A stretch of 64,000 nucleotides of DNA from JAJFUE01 sp039683515 (GTDB lineage: Bacteria; Sumerlaeota; Sumerlaeia; MVZB01). A program made the position numbers and the translations under genes. The stretch spans positions 62,001-126,000 of the forward strand of contig JBDKRG010000008.1 in assembly GCA_039683515.1 (NCBI GenBank), read 5' to 3'. This document shows, piece after piece, positions 56,812 through 64,000 of the stretch (position 1 is its first letter; every line of letters begins with the position of its first letter). The notes below the pieces were generated by a model. That model saw only the letters and a list, made by a program, of their open reading frames with translations, did not search any database and was not told the DNA's origin.

Positions 56812-59019
56812 TCAACGCCCAATCCCCCGCTGCGATTTCCCCGGCGCGTTTTCGAGGATCTGCTTGACGGTTGCGAACTGCTCGGCGGTCAGCGTGATTT
56901 TCTGGACCGGCAGTTCAGGGGCGCCCGGCGGGCAGTCATACGGGATCTCGATCCCCCTGGCCGCCACGAACAGTCCCCTGGAGCCCGGCTCGACATCGAG
57001 GAATGCAAGCCCCTGGGCGTCGGTGTTGCACGCCAGCCCCCCCATCCGTTTGCCGTTCTCGACCGTCACCGCGCGCACGGGCAGGCCTTCGATCGGCATG
57101 GCGTCGGGGCCCAGAACCTGGACCGTCCCCAGCGCCATCGCGACGGCCTTGACCTCGCCGAGGTCCCGCGTTTGCCCCGGGTTCAACTGGATCGGCCCGG
57201 CGATGCGAACCGGCGCCAGGTGGCTCCGCGTCGGCGGCCGCAGCGTCAGGCCAAGCGGGATCCCCGCCGGCACCGGGATCGAGCCGCTGGCGCCGCCGTG
57301 CATATAGGGATAAATCACCCTGCTGCCGATGCGGTCCGAGAAAAGCGATTCCTTCCAGCGCGGCGGCAACGAGGCCGCGTCGGCCACCCAGCGCGCTATC
57401 ACGGTTACCCGGGCCCCGTCGGGCCCGATCACGGAGACCGTCACGACCGCGGCCGGGACGAGCCCGAAATCGGCAACGGCGACGACCCCTTTTTCGTCCG
57501 GCCGGGCGGCATGAACCGGCTGCTGGACGTTCAGGTAGTTTTCCTCGACCGCCCCCAGGCTGTGGACGGCCATGCCGGCGGGAGCCGTGATGCGGTAGCG
57601 GCCGTCGGGGCCGGTGCGCGCGACGACGGGCCGGCCGCCGGCGCGCATCGGCGCCAGCGCCGCGGCGTCGATCCCGGGCTCGGCCGGCAGGCGGTGGATC
57701 GCCTCCCATTGTTGTGCCGTCAGGTCGTGCCAGTTCTCGCTGACCTGCATCGTCATGATGTAGACGAGCGCCCCGGCCAGCGGCCGGCTCGTGATGGCGT
57801 CGATCACGCGCCCCTCGTAGGCGATCGAACCGGCGACGCGGAACACGATCGTCTCCGGGCTTTTCGAATCGATCGTGACGGGCTCGAATTTCGGCGCGGG
57901 GGTGAGCGAGGCCTCGTATGTGCCCGGCAGAAACCGCATCCCCCTGGCCGCGTCGGAAAAGGCGTAGCGCTGCGATTGCGACGGGCCTCGAATGATCACG
58001 TTTTGAATCCTGGCCGGGTCGAAGGCCGCCCCGTTTGCGTCCACAAAGCTGAAACGCCGGACCCGGTCGCCGCTGGTCAGGCGGATTTCGGCATCGGCTC
58101 CGCTGCGCGGCTGGAAGGCCAGCGGCGGCTGGCCGGGATCGGACGGAAGCTCAACGCTGATGTGGTAGGTCGAGCCGGGCGGCACCAGGTCCGCGTCTTC
58201 GGCCCGCTTGCCCTTGACGAGGGGGTAGATCCGGAACCGGCCGTCACGGCCGCTGAGCGCCGCGCAGCCATAGGCGGCGTTGATCAGCCCCATGCCCGGG
58301 GCGCGCAGGTGCGACAGCTTGATCAGCGCCCCCGCGGCGGGCTTTCCCGCGGAATCGAAGATGATTCCGCTGAGGGCGCGCGGCGCGGCCGGGTCGTCGT
58401 CGGCGACGAGCGGCAGCTTTGCGTCGTCGGCGTTGGCAAACAGCGCGGCGCCGTAGCGCTCGTGGCTGATGGCGATCCGCACGGAACGATAGAATCCGCG
58501 CGTCGAGAAGAACTCGATCCCGCCGGCGATGTCCGACGGCGTCCCGGGCATCACCGGCCCGCCGCCGTCTTTCCCATGCTCGAGCCCGATTTCGACCGCG
58601 GCGCCGATGATCGGCTTGCCGAAGGCGTCGAGCACGGTCTTGCGCACGATCGTGGTTTCGCCGTCGACGCCGAAATCGGCCAGCGTCGGCCGGCGCTGCG
58701 CCAGGGGCGCAAACCCCGAGCCGGTGTCGACCTGGCCGTCGCGGTAGGCGGCCGAAAACACCCCGCCCTGAAGCAAGGCGGCGACGTCGGGGTCCTTCTG
58801 GTCGGGCGCGGTCAGGACCAGCGCGCCGGCGTCGGGGATCTGCCCCGGCTCGAGCCCGATCCCGTCGGGCTTGATGTCGACGACGACGCCTTCGTAGGCG
58901 GCGGGGTTCGCCGCGAGCCGGCTGTAGCGGCGGACCACGACCTTGTGGCCCGCCAAGTTCTGCGCCATGGCCGCGGGAGCAACGACAAGCAACAACAGGC
59001 AGGCAATGAACCGTGTCAT
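56812..59019 (-). CDS. Large exported protein with carboxypeptidase-regulatory-like domains
   Basis: A 735-residue protein with a signal peptide (A-P-A-A-M-A near residue 19). It contains several Ig-like beta-sandwich repeats of the carboxypeptidase-regulatory-like type, each with a D-x-x-G-K-P-x-x-G-A or G-x-D-G-R-Y/F-R-I core (about residues 115, 205, 250, 415, 500 and 640). Such repeats occur in surface and stalk proteins. No enzyme motif was seen. GGAGACACC lies before the ATG. It is separate from aroE (57 nt upstream). Confidence 0.75.
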   Translation of the reverse strand: MTRFIACLLLLVVAPAAMAQNLAGHKVVVRRYSRLAANPAAYEGVVVDIKPDGIGLEPGQIPDAGALVLTAPDQKDPDVAALLQGGVFSAAYRDGQVDTGSGFAPLAQRRPTLADFGVDGETTIVRKTVLDAFGKPIIGAAVEIGLEHGKDGGGPVMPGTPSDIAGGIEFFSTRGFYRSVRIAISHERYGAALFANADDAKLPLVADDDPAAPRALSGIIFDSAGKPAAGALIKLSHLRAPGMGLINAAYGCAALSGRDGRFRIYPLVKGKRAEDADLVPPGSTYHISVELPSDPGQPPLAFQPRSGADAEIRLTSGDRVRRFSFVDANGAAFDPARIQNVIIRGPSQSQRYAFSDAARGMRFLPGTYEASLTPAPKFEPVTIDSKSPETIVFRVAGSIAYEGRVIDAITSRPLAGALVYIMTMQVSENWHDLTAQQWEAIHRLPAEPGIDAAALAPMRAGGRPVVARTGPDGRYRITAPAGMAVHSLGAVEENYLNVQQPVHAARPDEKGVVAVADFGLVPAAVVTVSVIGPDGARVTVIARWVADAASLPPRWKESLFSDRIGSRVIYPYMHGGASGSIPVPAGIPLGLTLRPPTRSHLAPVRIAGPIQLNPGQTRDLGEVKAVAMALGTVQVLGPDAMPIEGLPVRAVTVENGKRMGGLACNTDAQGLAFLDVEPGSRGLFVAARGIEIPYDCPPGAPELPVQKITLTAEQFATVKQILENAPGKSQRGIGR

Positions 59020-59076
59020 GGGGGTGTCTCCGGGTGAATATGGGTGATGACTCTTACGCGGCCTCTGGGGACAGGA

Positions 59077-59940
59077 TCATTCGTTGATTTCCAGGGCTTC
59101 CTTGAGCGTGCGCAGCATGAGCCGCTCGTCGGGCTGCATGCCGGTCCAGATCGAGAGCGATTTGCATCCCTGGCGGGCGAGCATCCCGAGCCCCGACACG
59201 GTGCGGGCGCCCTTGCGCGCGGCGGCCTGGATCAGCCCCGTCCGGTACGGCCGGTAGATGGCGTCGAAGACGACGTGGCGCGACTCGAGGCACTGCTCGT
59301 CGATCGGCATCGGGTCGGCGGGCTTCATCCCGAGCGGAGTGGCGTTGGAGATCAGGTCGGCCGCGGCCGCGGCTCCGGGCAGGCCTTCCATGCCGCCGGT
59401 CGATTCGAACCGGCAGTCGGGGTAGTGCTCGGCCATGTGTTTGGCAAGCTCCGCCGCCGCCTGCAGGCGCACGTCGTGGATGATGATGCGCGAGGCGCCC
59501 GCGGCGGCCGCCCCGGCGACCATCGCGTGGCCGGCGCCGCCGGCGCCGAGCTGGAGCATCGTCTTGCCGCGCAGGTCGAAGCCGGCGTCCTCGGCCAGGG
59601 TGCGCGTGAAGCCGCTGGCGTCGGTGTTGTAGCCGACGGCGCCGCCGTCGGTGAAATGGATCGTGTTGATCGCGCCGATGGCGGCGGCCTCCGGGTCGAG
59701 CTCGTCCATGCTCGCCAGGGCGGCCTGCTTGTGCGGGATCGTGACGTTGAGGCCGACGTAGCCGAGCGCGCGCGCGCCGGCGATCGCCTCGGCCACCGCG
59801 TTGGGGTTGACGGCCGAGGCGGTGTAGACCCAGTTGAGGCCGAGGGCCTCGATCGCCGCGTTCTGCATGAGCGGCGAGAGCGAATGTTCGATCGGCCAGC
59901 CGATGACGCCGACCAGGCGGGTACGTGAATTGATCTGCAT
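59077..59940 (-). CDS. aroE: Shikimate dehydrogenase
   Basis: A 287-residue enzyme: V-I-G-W-P-I-E-H-S-L-S-P at the shikimate site, N-V-T-I-P-H-K with the catalytic Lys, N-T-D-A-S-G-F with the catalytic Asp, and L-G-A-G-G-A-G-H-A for NADP. It reduces 3-dehydroshikimate in aromatic amino acid synthesis. AAAGG lies 7 nt before the ATG. Confidence 0.95.
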   Translation of the reverse strand: MQINSRTRLVGVIGWPIEHSLSPLMQNAAIEALGLNWVYTASAVNPNAVAEAIAGARALGYVGLNVTIPHKQAALASMDELDPEAAAIGAINTIHFTDGGAVGYNTDASGFTRTLAEDAGFDLRGKTMLQLGAGGAGHAMVAGAAAAGASRIIIHDVRLQAAAELAKHMAEHYPDCRFESTGGMEGLPGAAAAADLISNATPLGMKPADPMPIDEQCLESRHVVFDAIYRPYRTGLIQAAARKGARTVSGLGMLARQGCKSLSIWTGMQPDERLMLRTLKEALEINE

Positions 59941-59988
59941 CGAACAACCTTTCTATTTCTCTTTGATGATCCGTGTCAGTCCGTGCAT

Positions 59989-60009
59989 GCCGCTTCGGGC
60001 CGAAGCGGC
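59989..60009. repeat. Palindrome GCCGCTTCGG-g-CCGAAGCGGC next to a stop codon
   Basis: Identical to the palindrome at 26566-26586 and likewise directly abutting a minus-strand TAG (60010-60012). Confidence 0.85.
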
Positions 60010-61197
60010 CTACCGACTTAGAAATTCCGCGATCCTGTCGGCGATTTTGGCCCACGTGTGATTTGCCGCGATATACTTCGCGCCGTTGCGCCCGAGCTCG
60101 ACGCGGCGCGGCGCATCGCCGAAAAGTTCCATGACGGCGGCGGCGAACGGCCTCGCCCCCGGCCGGGCCAGCACGCCCGCTCCGGCCGCGGTCACCGTCG
60201 CCGCCAGCGCCGTGTCGTCGATCGTGACGACCGGCCGGCCGACCGCCATGTATTCGAGGAGCTTGATCGGGTGGCCGAGAAAGCCGTGTCCCTCCACGTT
60301 AAAATCCGGGAAATAAACGCCGACGTCGGCGGCGGCGATCCACCGCGGTATTTCGTCGGCGTCGATCGCGCCCGGGAAAAAGACCGAATCGGCGAGGCCC
60401 AGCGTCTCGGCGCGATCCTGCGCCGCGGCCCGGCCTGGGCCGTCGCCCACGAGCAGCAGCCGCGCGCGGGGCTGGTCCCCCACCACGATCGACCACGCGT
60501 CGAGCAGGTTCTCGATGCCGTGCCACGGCCGGAAGGTCGAATGCATCACGGCGACCGGGTCGTTGCCGAGCTCGAGGTCGCGCCGGATCTTGCAGCCGCT
60601 CACCCCCGTGTGGAACAGGCGCGGGTTGATCCCGTTGCCGATGACCTCGACGCGCGCACCGGATTCGGGGGCGAGCCGCTTGAGGTAGCCGGCGATCCCG
60701 TCGCTGACCGCGATCGCCCGCTGCGTGGCGATCAGGCCGCGGCGCTCGCGCTCGCGGAGCCAGTTGTAGGCCAGCCCGCCGCCGACCTTGAGCTTGCGAG
60801 CGACCTCCTCGCACGCGATGCCGTTGACCTCGGCCGCGAGCAGCCGCGGCGACGACGGGGCCGCCAGCGCCGCCAGGAGGAGCGACTCGCAATACAGGAT
60901 CCCGCCCTTGACCGGGAGGGCCGCCAGCGCGCGCGCCAGCCGCCGCAGCCGCAGCGGTCCGGCCGGGTGCATGAAATACTGGAGCGCGCGCGTCGATTCG
61001 GGGAGGGGCAGTTCGATGCGCGGGCCGATCAGCTCGGCGAGGTTCGCCGGCAAGACGCCGGGCCGCCCGACGAGGCCGATTTCAAAATGCCGGGCCAGTT
61101 CGGGGATGAGATTGGCGAGCCGGGCCTGCTGGCCGGTGGGGCGGGCGAGATCTTCCAGCGTGAGCAGATGCAGGAGGGGCTTGTCGGCCGGGTTCAT
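60010..61197 (-). CDS. Glycosyltransferase family 4 protein
   Basis: A 395-residue GT-B-fold enzyme. The N-terminal half has A-R-P-T-G-Q-Q-A-R-L-A and A-E-V-N-G; the C-terminal half has V-I-G-N-G-I-N, H-S-T-F-R-P-W-H-G-I-E, L-L-V-G-D-G-P-G and a nucleotide-sugar E-x7-E-like element (H-P-I-K-L-L-E-Y-M-A-V-G-R-P-V-V). Its start overlaps the GT2 stop by 4 nt (ATGA), so the two are coupled. It adds an unknown sugar in surface glycan assembly. Confidence 0.85.
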   Translation of the reverse strand: MNPADKPLLHLLTLEDLARPTGQQARLANLIPELARHFEIGLVGRPGVLPANLAELIGPRIELPLPESTRALQYFMHPAGPLRLRRLARALAALPVKGGILYCESLLLAALAAPSSPRLLAAEVNGIACEEVARKLKVGGGLAYNWLRERERRGLIATQRAIAVSDGIAGYLKRLAPESGARVEVIGNGINPRLFHTGVSGCKIRRDLELGNDPVAVMHSTFRPWHGIENLLDAWSIVVGDQPRARLLLVGDGPGRAAAQDRAETLGLADSVFFPGAIDADEIPRWIAAADVGVYFPDFNVEGHGFLGHPIKLLEYMAVGRPVVTIDDTALAATVTAAGAGVLARPGARPFAAAVMELFGDAPRRVELGRNGAKYIAANHTWAKIADRIAEFLSR

Positions 61198-62285
61198 CGG
61201 CGGTGCCGGGCGTCGATTTCCTCTTCCCGGCTCGCGATCTGGCGCAGGCGCGCCTGGATTTTGATCGATTCCTTGCGCAGGCTGACGAACTGCGTGCCGA
61301 TGATGCCGAACGCGATCATCTGCAGGCCGCCGAGCAGGAGCAGGACCATGATCGTCATGATCGGCCGCGACCAGCTGATCGCGACGCCGCGCATCCAGTA
61401 ATAGACGGCCATCGAGAGAATCCCGAACCCGCCCAGCATCGCGACCACGCCGATGAGGCCGAAGATCAGGATCGGCCGCTCGAACAGCGCGAAGATCAGG
61501 TGCGAGGTGGCTGTCGACCGGAACTTGAACTTGGACTTGCCCTTGGCGCGGCGCTTGCAGACGGCCGGCACCTCGGCGACGCGGTAGCCGAGCATCAGCG
61601 CCTTGGAAAGGATCTCGAGGTGGATGTCCTTGCCGTCGCTCTCCAGCTCCATGCTTTGCAGGATCTCGCGCCGGTAGGCGCGGACGACGCACGTGATCGT
61701 GTGGATGCGCTGGCCGCTCGGCGACATGAACCAGCTCAGGATCCTGTTGCCGATCTTGCTGATGACGACCCGGCTCATCTCGCAGTTTTCCACGCCGCCG
61801 CCGGGCATGTAGGCCGAGGCCAGCACGATGTCGATGTCGGGGCGGTCGCGCAGGACGACGAGCATGTCGAGGATGTATTTGGGGTCGTAGCTCAGGTCGG
61901 CGTCGATCGCAACGATCCACTGGCCGCGGGCGGCGGCGAAGCCGGTGCGCAGCGCGTGGCCGCGGCCGCGGTTGATGGCGTAGCCCTTGACGCGCAGCCA
62001 CGGGTAGGCCGGGTCCATCGCCAGCCGGCGCGCCTGCTCCCAGGTGTCGTCGGTGCTCCCGTCGTTGACGATCACGATCTCCCACGGGCCGTCGTGGAAA
62101 CCCTCCCGGAGCGTGGCCGCCACGCGGTCGACCGTCCCGGCGAGGTTTTCCTCCTCGTTGAACATCGGGATGATGACCGACAGCATGATCGGCTGCGCGG
62201 GGGGCGGTTCGGGCGGCGCCGCCGTCTCCCGCGGATCGTTGTTCCTGGTTTTCGAGTCCTGCATGGGTTTTGCCGGTTGATTCAT
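61194..62285 (-). CDS. Glycosyltransferase family 2 (dolichyl-phosphate-mannose-synthase-like)
   Basis: A 363-residue protein: GT2 domain (about 35-265) with S-V-I-I-P-M-F-N-E-E-E-N, V-N-D-G-S-T-D-D, R-N/R-G-R-G-H-A-L-R-T-G and D-A-D-L-S-Y-D-P, then two C-terminal membrane helices (about 270-330). This layout is that of polyprenyl-phosphate-glycosyl synthases, which make the lipid-linked sugars used by GT-C enzymes such as those at 43-54 kb. Its ATG is 1 nt after the Wzz-like stop; a GAGAGTGAG lies just upstream. Confidence 0.88.
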   Translation of the reverse strand: MNQPAKPMQDSKTRNNDPRETAAPPEPPPAQPIMLSVIIPMFNEEENLAGTVDRVAATLREGFHDGPWEIVIVNDGSTDDTWEQARRLAMDPAYPWLRVKGYAINRGRGHALRTGFAAARGQWIVAIDADLSYDPKYILDMLVVLRDRPDIDIVLASAYMPGGGVENCEMSRVVISKIGNRILSWFMSPSGQRIHTITCVVRAYRREILQSMELESDGKDIHLEILSKALMLGYRVAEVPAVCKRRAKGKSKFKFRSTATSHLIFALFERPILIFGLIGVVAMLGGFGILSMAVYYWMRGVAISWSRPIMTIMVLLLLGGLQMIAFGIIGTQFVSLRKESIKIQARLRQIASREEEIDARHRR

Positions 62286-62286
62286 C

Positions 62287-62961
62287 TCACTCTCGGATTC
62301 GGGTCCCGGCCCGCGTCGACCTGATCAGGCCGACCAGGACGAGGGCCAGCATAAACACAAACGTGTAGAACGCCGCCGCGAGCCCGACCGACAAGCCCGG
62401 CCGCGGCCGGCTCGGCGCAAGCGGCGGCGCGGCATGATCGATGACCGTCACTTTCGACGCGGCGTTTGCGTTCAGTTCGGCGGCAAGCGTATCGAGGCAT
62501 GTGTTCACGAACTTCGCCGCCGCATCCGGGTCGGGGAGTTCGCCTTCAACAATCATGATCCCGGATTTCTCGATGTCACGGGCGGCAAGATGCGACCGGA
62601 GAGTCTCCGGTGAATATTGCTTGCCGCCTTGATTCATGCGCGCGGCGACCTTGCCAAAGAAATCGCCCGAGACCAGGTATTGCTCGGCCAGGTTGGTGAG
62701 GAACGCGGCGTGAACCTCTTCGTTCTGCCAGCCGCGGATCGATTCCGTCTGGCTGGGGCCGCCGACGCTGGTCACGAAGAACGACGCGCGCGCGCGGTAA
62801 TACGGCGTCTGGTTCTTTGCCCAGATCGCCGCGATGACCACGACCAGCACGAGGCCGATCAGGAACGGCACGCCGGCGCGCGCCCACGCCCGCGCGAAAT
62901 CGGCAAGCGTCACCGTCGATTCCAATTCATTCGGATTCCGGGTTTTTTGAATCGGCTGCAT
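62287..62961 (-). CDS. Wzz/YveK-like chain-length determinant protein
   Basis: A 224-residue protein with two membrane helices: one at about 33-48 and one at about 195-213, enclosing a periplasmic domain with Y-R-A-R-A-S-F-F-V and a P-x-x-P-S-x-P-R-P-G motif before the second helix. This is the topology of polysaccharide co-polymerase (Wzz) proteins, without a kinase domain. It heads an operon Wzz-GT2-GT4. GAAGGG precedes the ATG. Confidence 0.8.
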   Translation of the reverse strand: MQPIQKTRNPNELESTVTLADFARAWARAGVPFLIGLVLVVVIAAIWAKNQTPYYRARASFFVTSVGGPSQTESIRGWQNEEVHAAFLTNLAEQYLVSGDFFGKVAARMNQGGKQYSPETLRSHLAARDIEKSGIMIVEGELPDPDAAAKFVNTCLDTLAAELNANAASKVTVIDHAAPPLAPSRPRPGLSVGLAAAFYTFVFMLALVLVGLIRSTRAGTRIRE

Positions 62962-63060
62962 CGAGGCCCTTCCAGTGCGTCCCGCGATTGGCTCGCCTCA
63001 TTGATATAACGCCACTTGCAGAAACACAATAATTTCCGTGCCCCCAATCAAAACTACGGG

Positions 63061-63113
63061 CATTTCTCGTGCGTCGTGCGTCGTGCGTCGTAATCGTAAT
63101 CGTAATCGAAAAG
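63061..63113. repeat. CGTGCGT / TCGTAATCG repeat
   Basis: Tandem CGTGCGT units then three TCGTAA units and CGAAAA, in the gap between folP and the Wzz-like gene. Nearly identical to 40452-40505. Confidence 0.8.
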
Positions 63114-63122
63114 TCGACGTCT

Positions 63123-63977
63123 TTACCGGCTCCACGGCGCCAGGGCCTGCGCGACCTTGACGGCCTTGGCCACGGGGGCGACGTCGTGGACGCGCACGAT
63201 CCGCGCCCCGGCGCAAATCGAGGCCACCACGGCCGCGATCGTCCCCTCCAGCCGCTCGTTCGGCGGCGCATCGCCCAGCAACTTGCCGATGAACGTCTTG
63301 CGCGACGGCCCGATCAGCAGCGGCCGGCCCAGCTCAATGAATTCACCCATCCGCCGGAAGATCTCGACATTGTGCTCGAGCGTCTTGCCGAAGCCGATCC
63401 CCGGGTCGAGGGCGATCCGCTCGCGGTCGATCCCCGCGGCCTCGGCCGCCGCCATCCGCTCGCGCAGGTGCGCGGCGACCTCGGCGACGACGTCGCCGTA
63501 GACCGGGGCCTGCTGCATCGTGCGCGGCGTGCCGATCATGTGCATGAGGACGACGCCGGCCCCGGTCTCGGCCGCGACGGCCGCCATGGCCGGGTCGCCG
63601 CGCAGCGCGGTCACGTCGTTGATGATGTGCGCGCCGGCCTCGATCGCCTGCCGCGCCACCTCGGCCTTCATCGTGTCGACGGAGATCGGGACCTTGACGG
63701 TGCGGGCCAGTTGCCGGACGACCGGGACGACGCGCCGCAGTTCCTCGTCGACGCCGACGGGGTCGGCCCCGGGCCGGGTCGACTCGCCGCCGACGTCGAG
63801 GATGTCGGCCCCCTGGCTCTCCAGCTCGAAGCCGTGCCAGGCCGCGCGCTCGGGATTGGCGTACAGCCCGCCGTCGCTGAACGAGTCCGGCGTGACGTTG
63901 ACGATCCCCATCACCAGCGCCCGCCGCGACAGGTCAAGGACGCGATCCGTTATTTTCCAGCGCATGTTCGTTTTCAT
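63123..63977 (-). CDS. folP: Dihydropteroate synthase
   Basis: A 284-residue TIM-barrel enzyme: V-N-V-T-P-D-S-F-S-D-G-G near the start, G-G-E-S-T-R-P-G-A, and G-P-S-R-K-T-F-I-G, which line the pterin and p-aminobenzoate sites, and R-V-H-D-V near the end. It makes dihydropteroate in folate synthesis. It is the last gene in the window and appears complete, the ATG lying 24 nt from the edge. Confidence 0.95.
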   Translation of the reverse strand: MKTNMRWKITDRVLDLSRRALVMGIVNVTPDSFSDGGLYANPERAAWHGFELESQGADILDVGGESTRPGADPVGVDEELRRVVPVVRQLARTVKVPISVDTMKAEVARQAIEAGAHIINDVTALRGDPAMAAVAAETGAGVVLMHMIGTPRTMQQAPVYGDVVAEVAAHLRERMAAAEAAGIDRERIALDPGIGFGKTLEHNVEIFRRMGEFIELGRPLLIGPSRKTFIGKLLGDAPPNERLEGTIAAVVASICAGARIVRVHDVAPVAKAVKVAQALAPWSR

Positions 63978-64000
63978 GTCGTGCCCGTCGTCGAAACTCG

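Overview
The window is a high-GC chromosomal segment of an uncultured-looking Gram-negative bacterium. It has long exported beta-helix proteins, a prepilin-type protein, a 2-oxoglutarate dehydrogenase, a T-box-controlled leuA, a tmRNA and many dispersed short repeats. No 16S gene or taxonomic marker is present. The gene style (beta-helix and GH172-type secretome, prepilin with an NFLEAQTRA-like helix, stereotyped intergenic repeats) recalls candidate phyla such as Sumerlaeota or Hydrogenedentota or the PVC group, but this is a low-confidence inference. No phage, IS element, CRISPR array or plasmid function was seen.

Layout. 0-13 kb: an Rnk-like regulator, a MepA-like murein endopeptidase, two secreted beta-helix proteins, a GH172-like protein, a CBM9-like lipoprotein, glycerol dehydrogenase and rsgA. 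13-22 kb: a YgiQ radical SAM protein, an HI0933-type flavoprotein, a BchE-like B12 radical SAM enzyme with its own sigma70-like promoter, a TlpA-like thioredoxin and a pseudopilin. 22-25 kb: tmRNA, argG and a methyltransferase. 25-37 kb: the selenoprotein locus. 37-45 kb: larC, sucA/sucB and a GT-C glycosyltransferase. 45-54 kb: an M16 peptidase, three more GT-C membrane proteins and a second B12 radical SAM protein. 54-64 kb: T-box leader and leuA, a large exported protein, aroE, a Wzz/GT2/GT4 envelope operon and folP.

The outstanding feature is the minus-strand block 36537-25344. It starts with selB, the selenocysteine elongation factor, which overlaps a small membrane protein; a polyferredoxin membrane protein follows. 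Then come five paralogous exported proteins whose apparent stop codon is always a UGA at the same place, in the context (F/Y)-x-Y-G-UGA-G-(G/F). In every case the frame stays open past the UGA into a conserved tail (Cys, Trp, G-P-K, Y, G-P-F), and a small hairpin with an AUGG loop begins 11-14 nt after the UGA. The hairpin stems vary but stay paired, as expected of bacterial SECIS elements. In the second paralog the readthrough frame continues into a seven-helix membrane domain. I read this as a tandem family of selenoproteins with an exported Sec tail, probably a redox system at the envelope, beside its own SelB. I do not recognise the family by name. selA, selC and selD are not in the window.

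The other genes are mostly housekeeping. Notable side observations are a BchE homologue far from any photosynthesis gene, an E2 succinyltransferase without an obvious E3/E1-binding domain, heptanucleotide repeats invading coding sequences, and palindromic repeats that supply stop codons.
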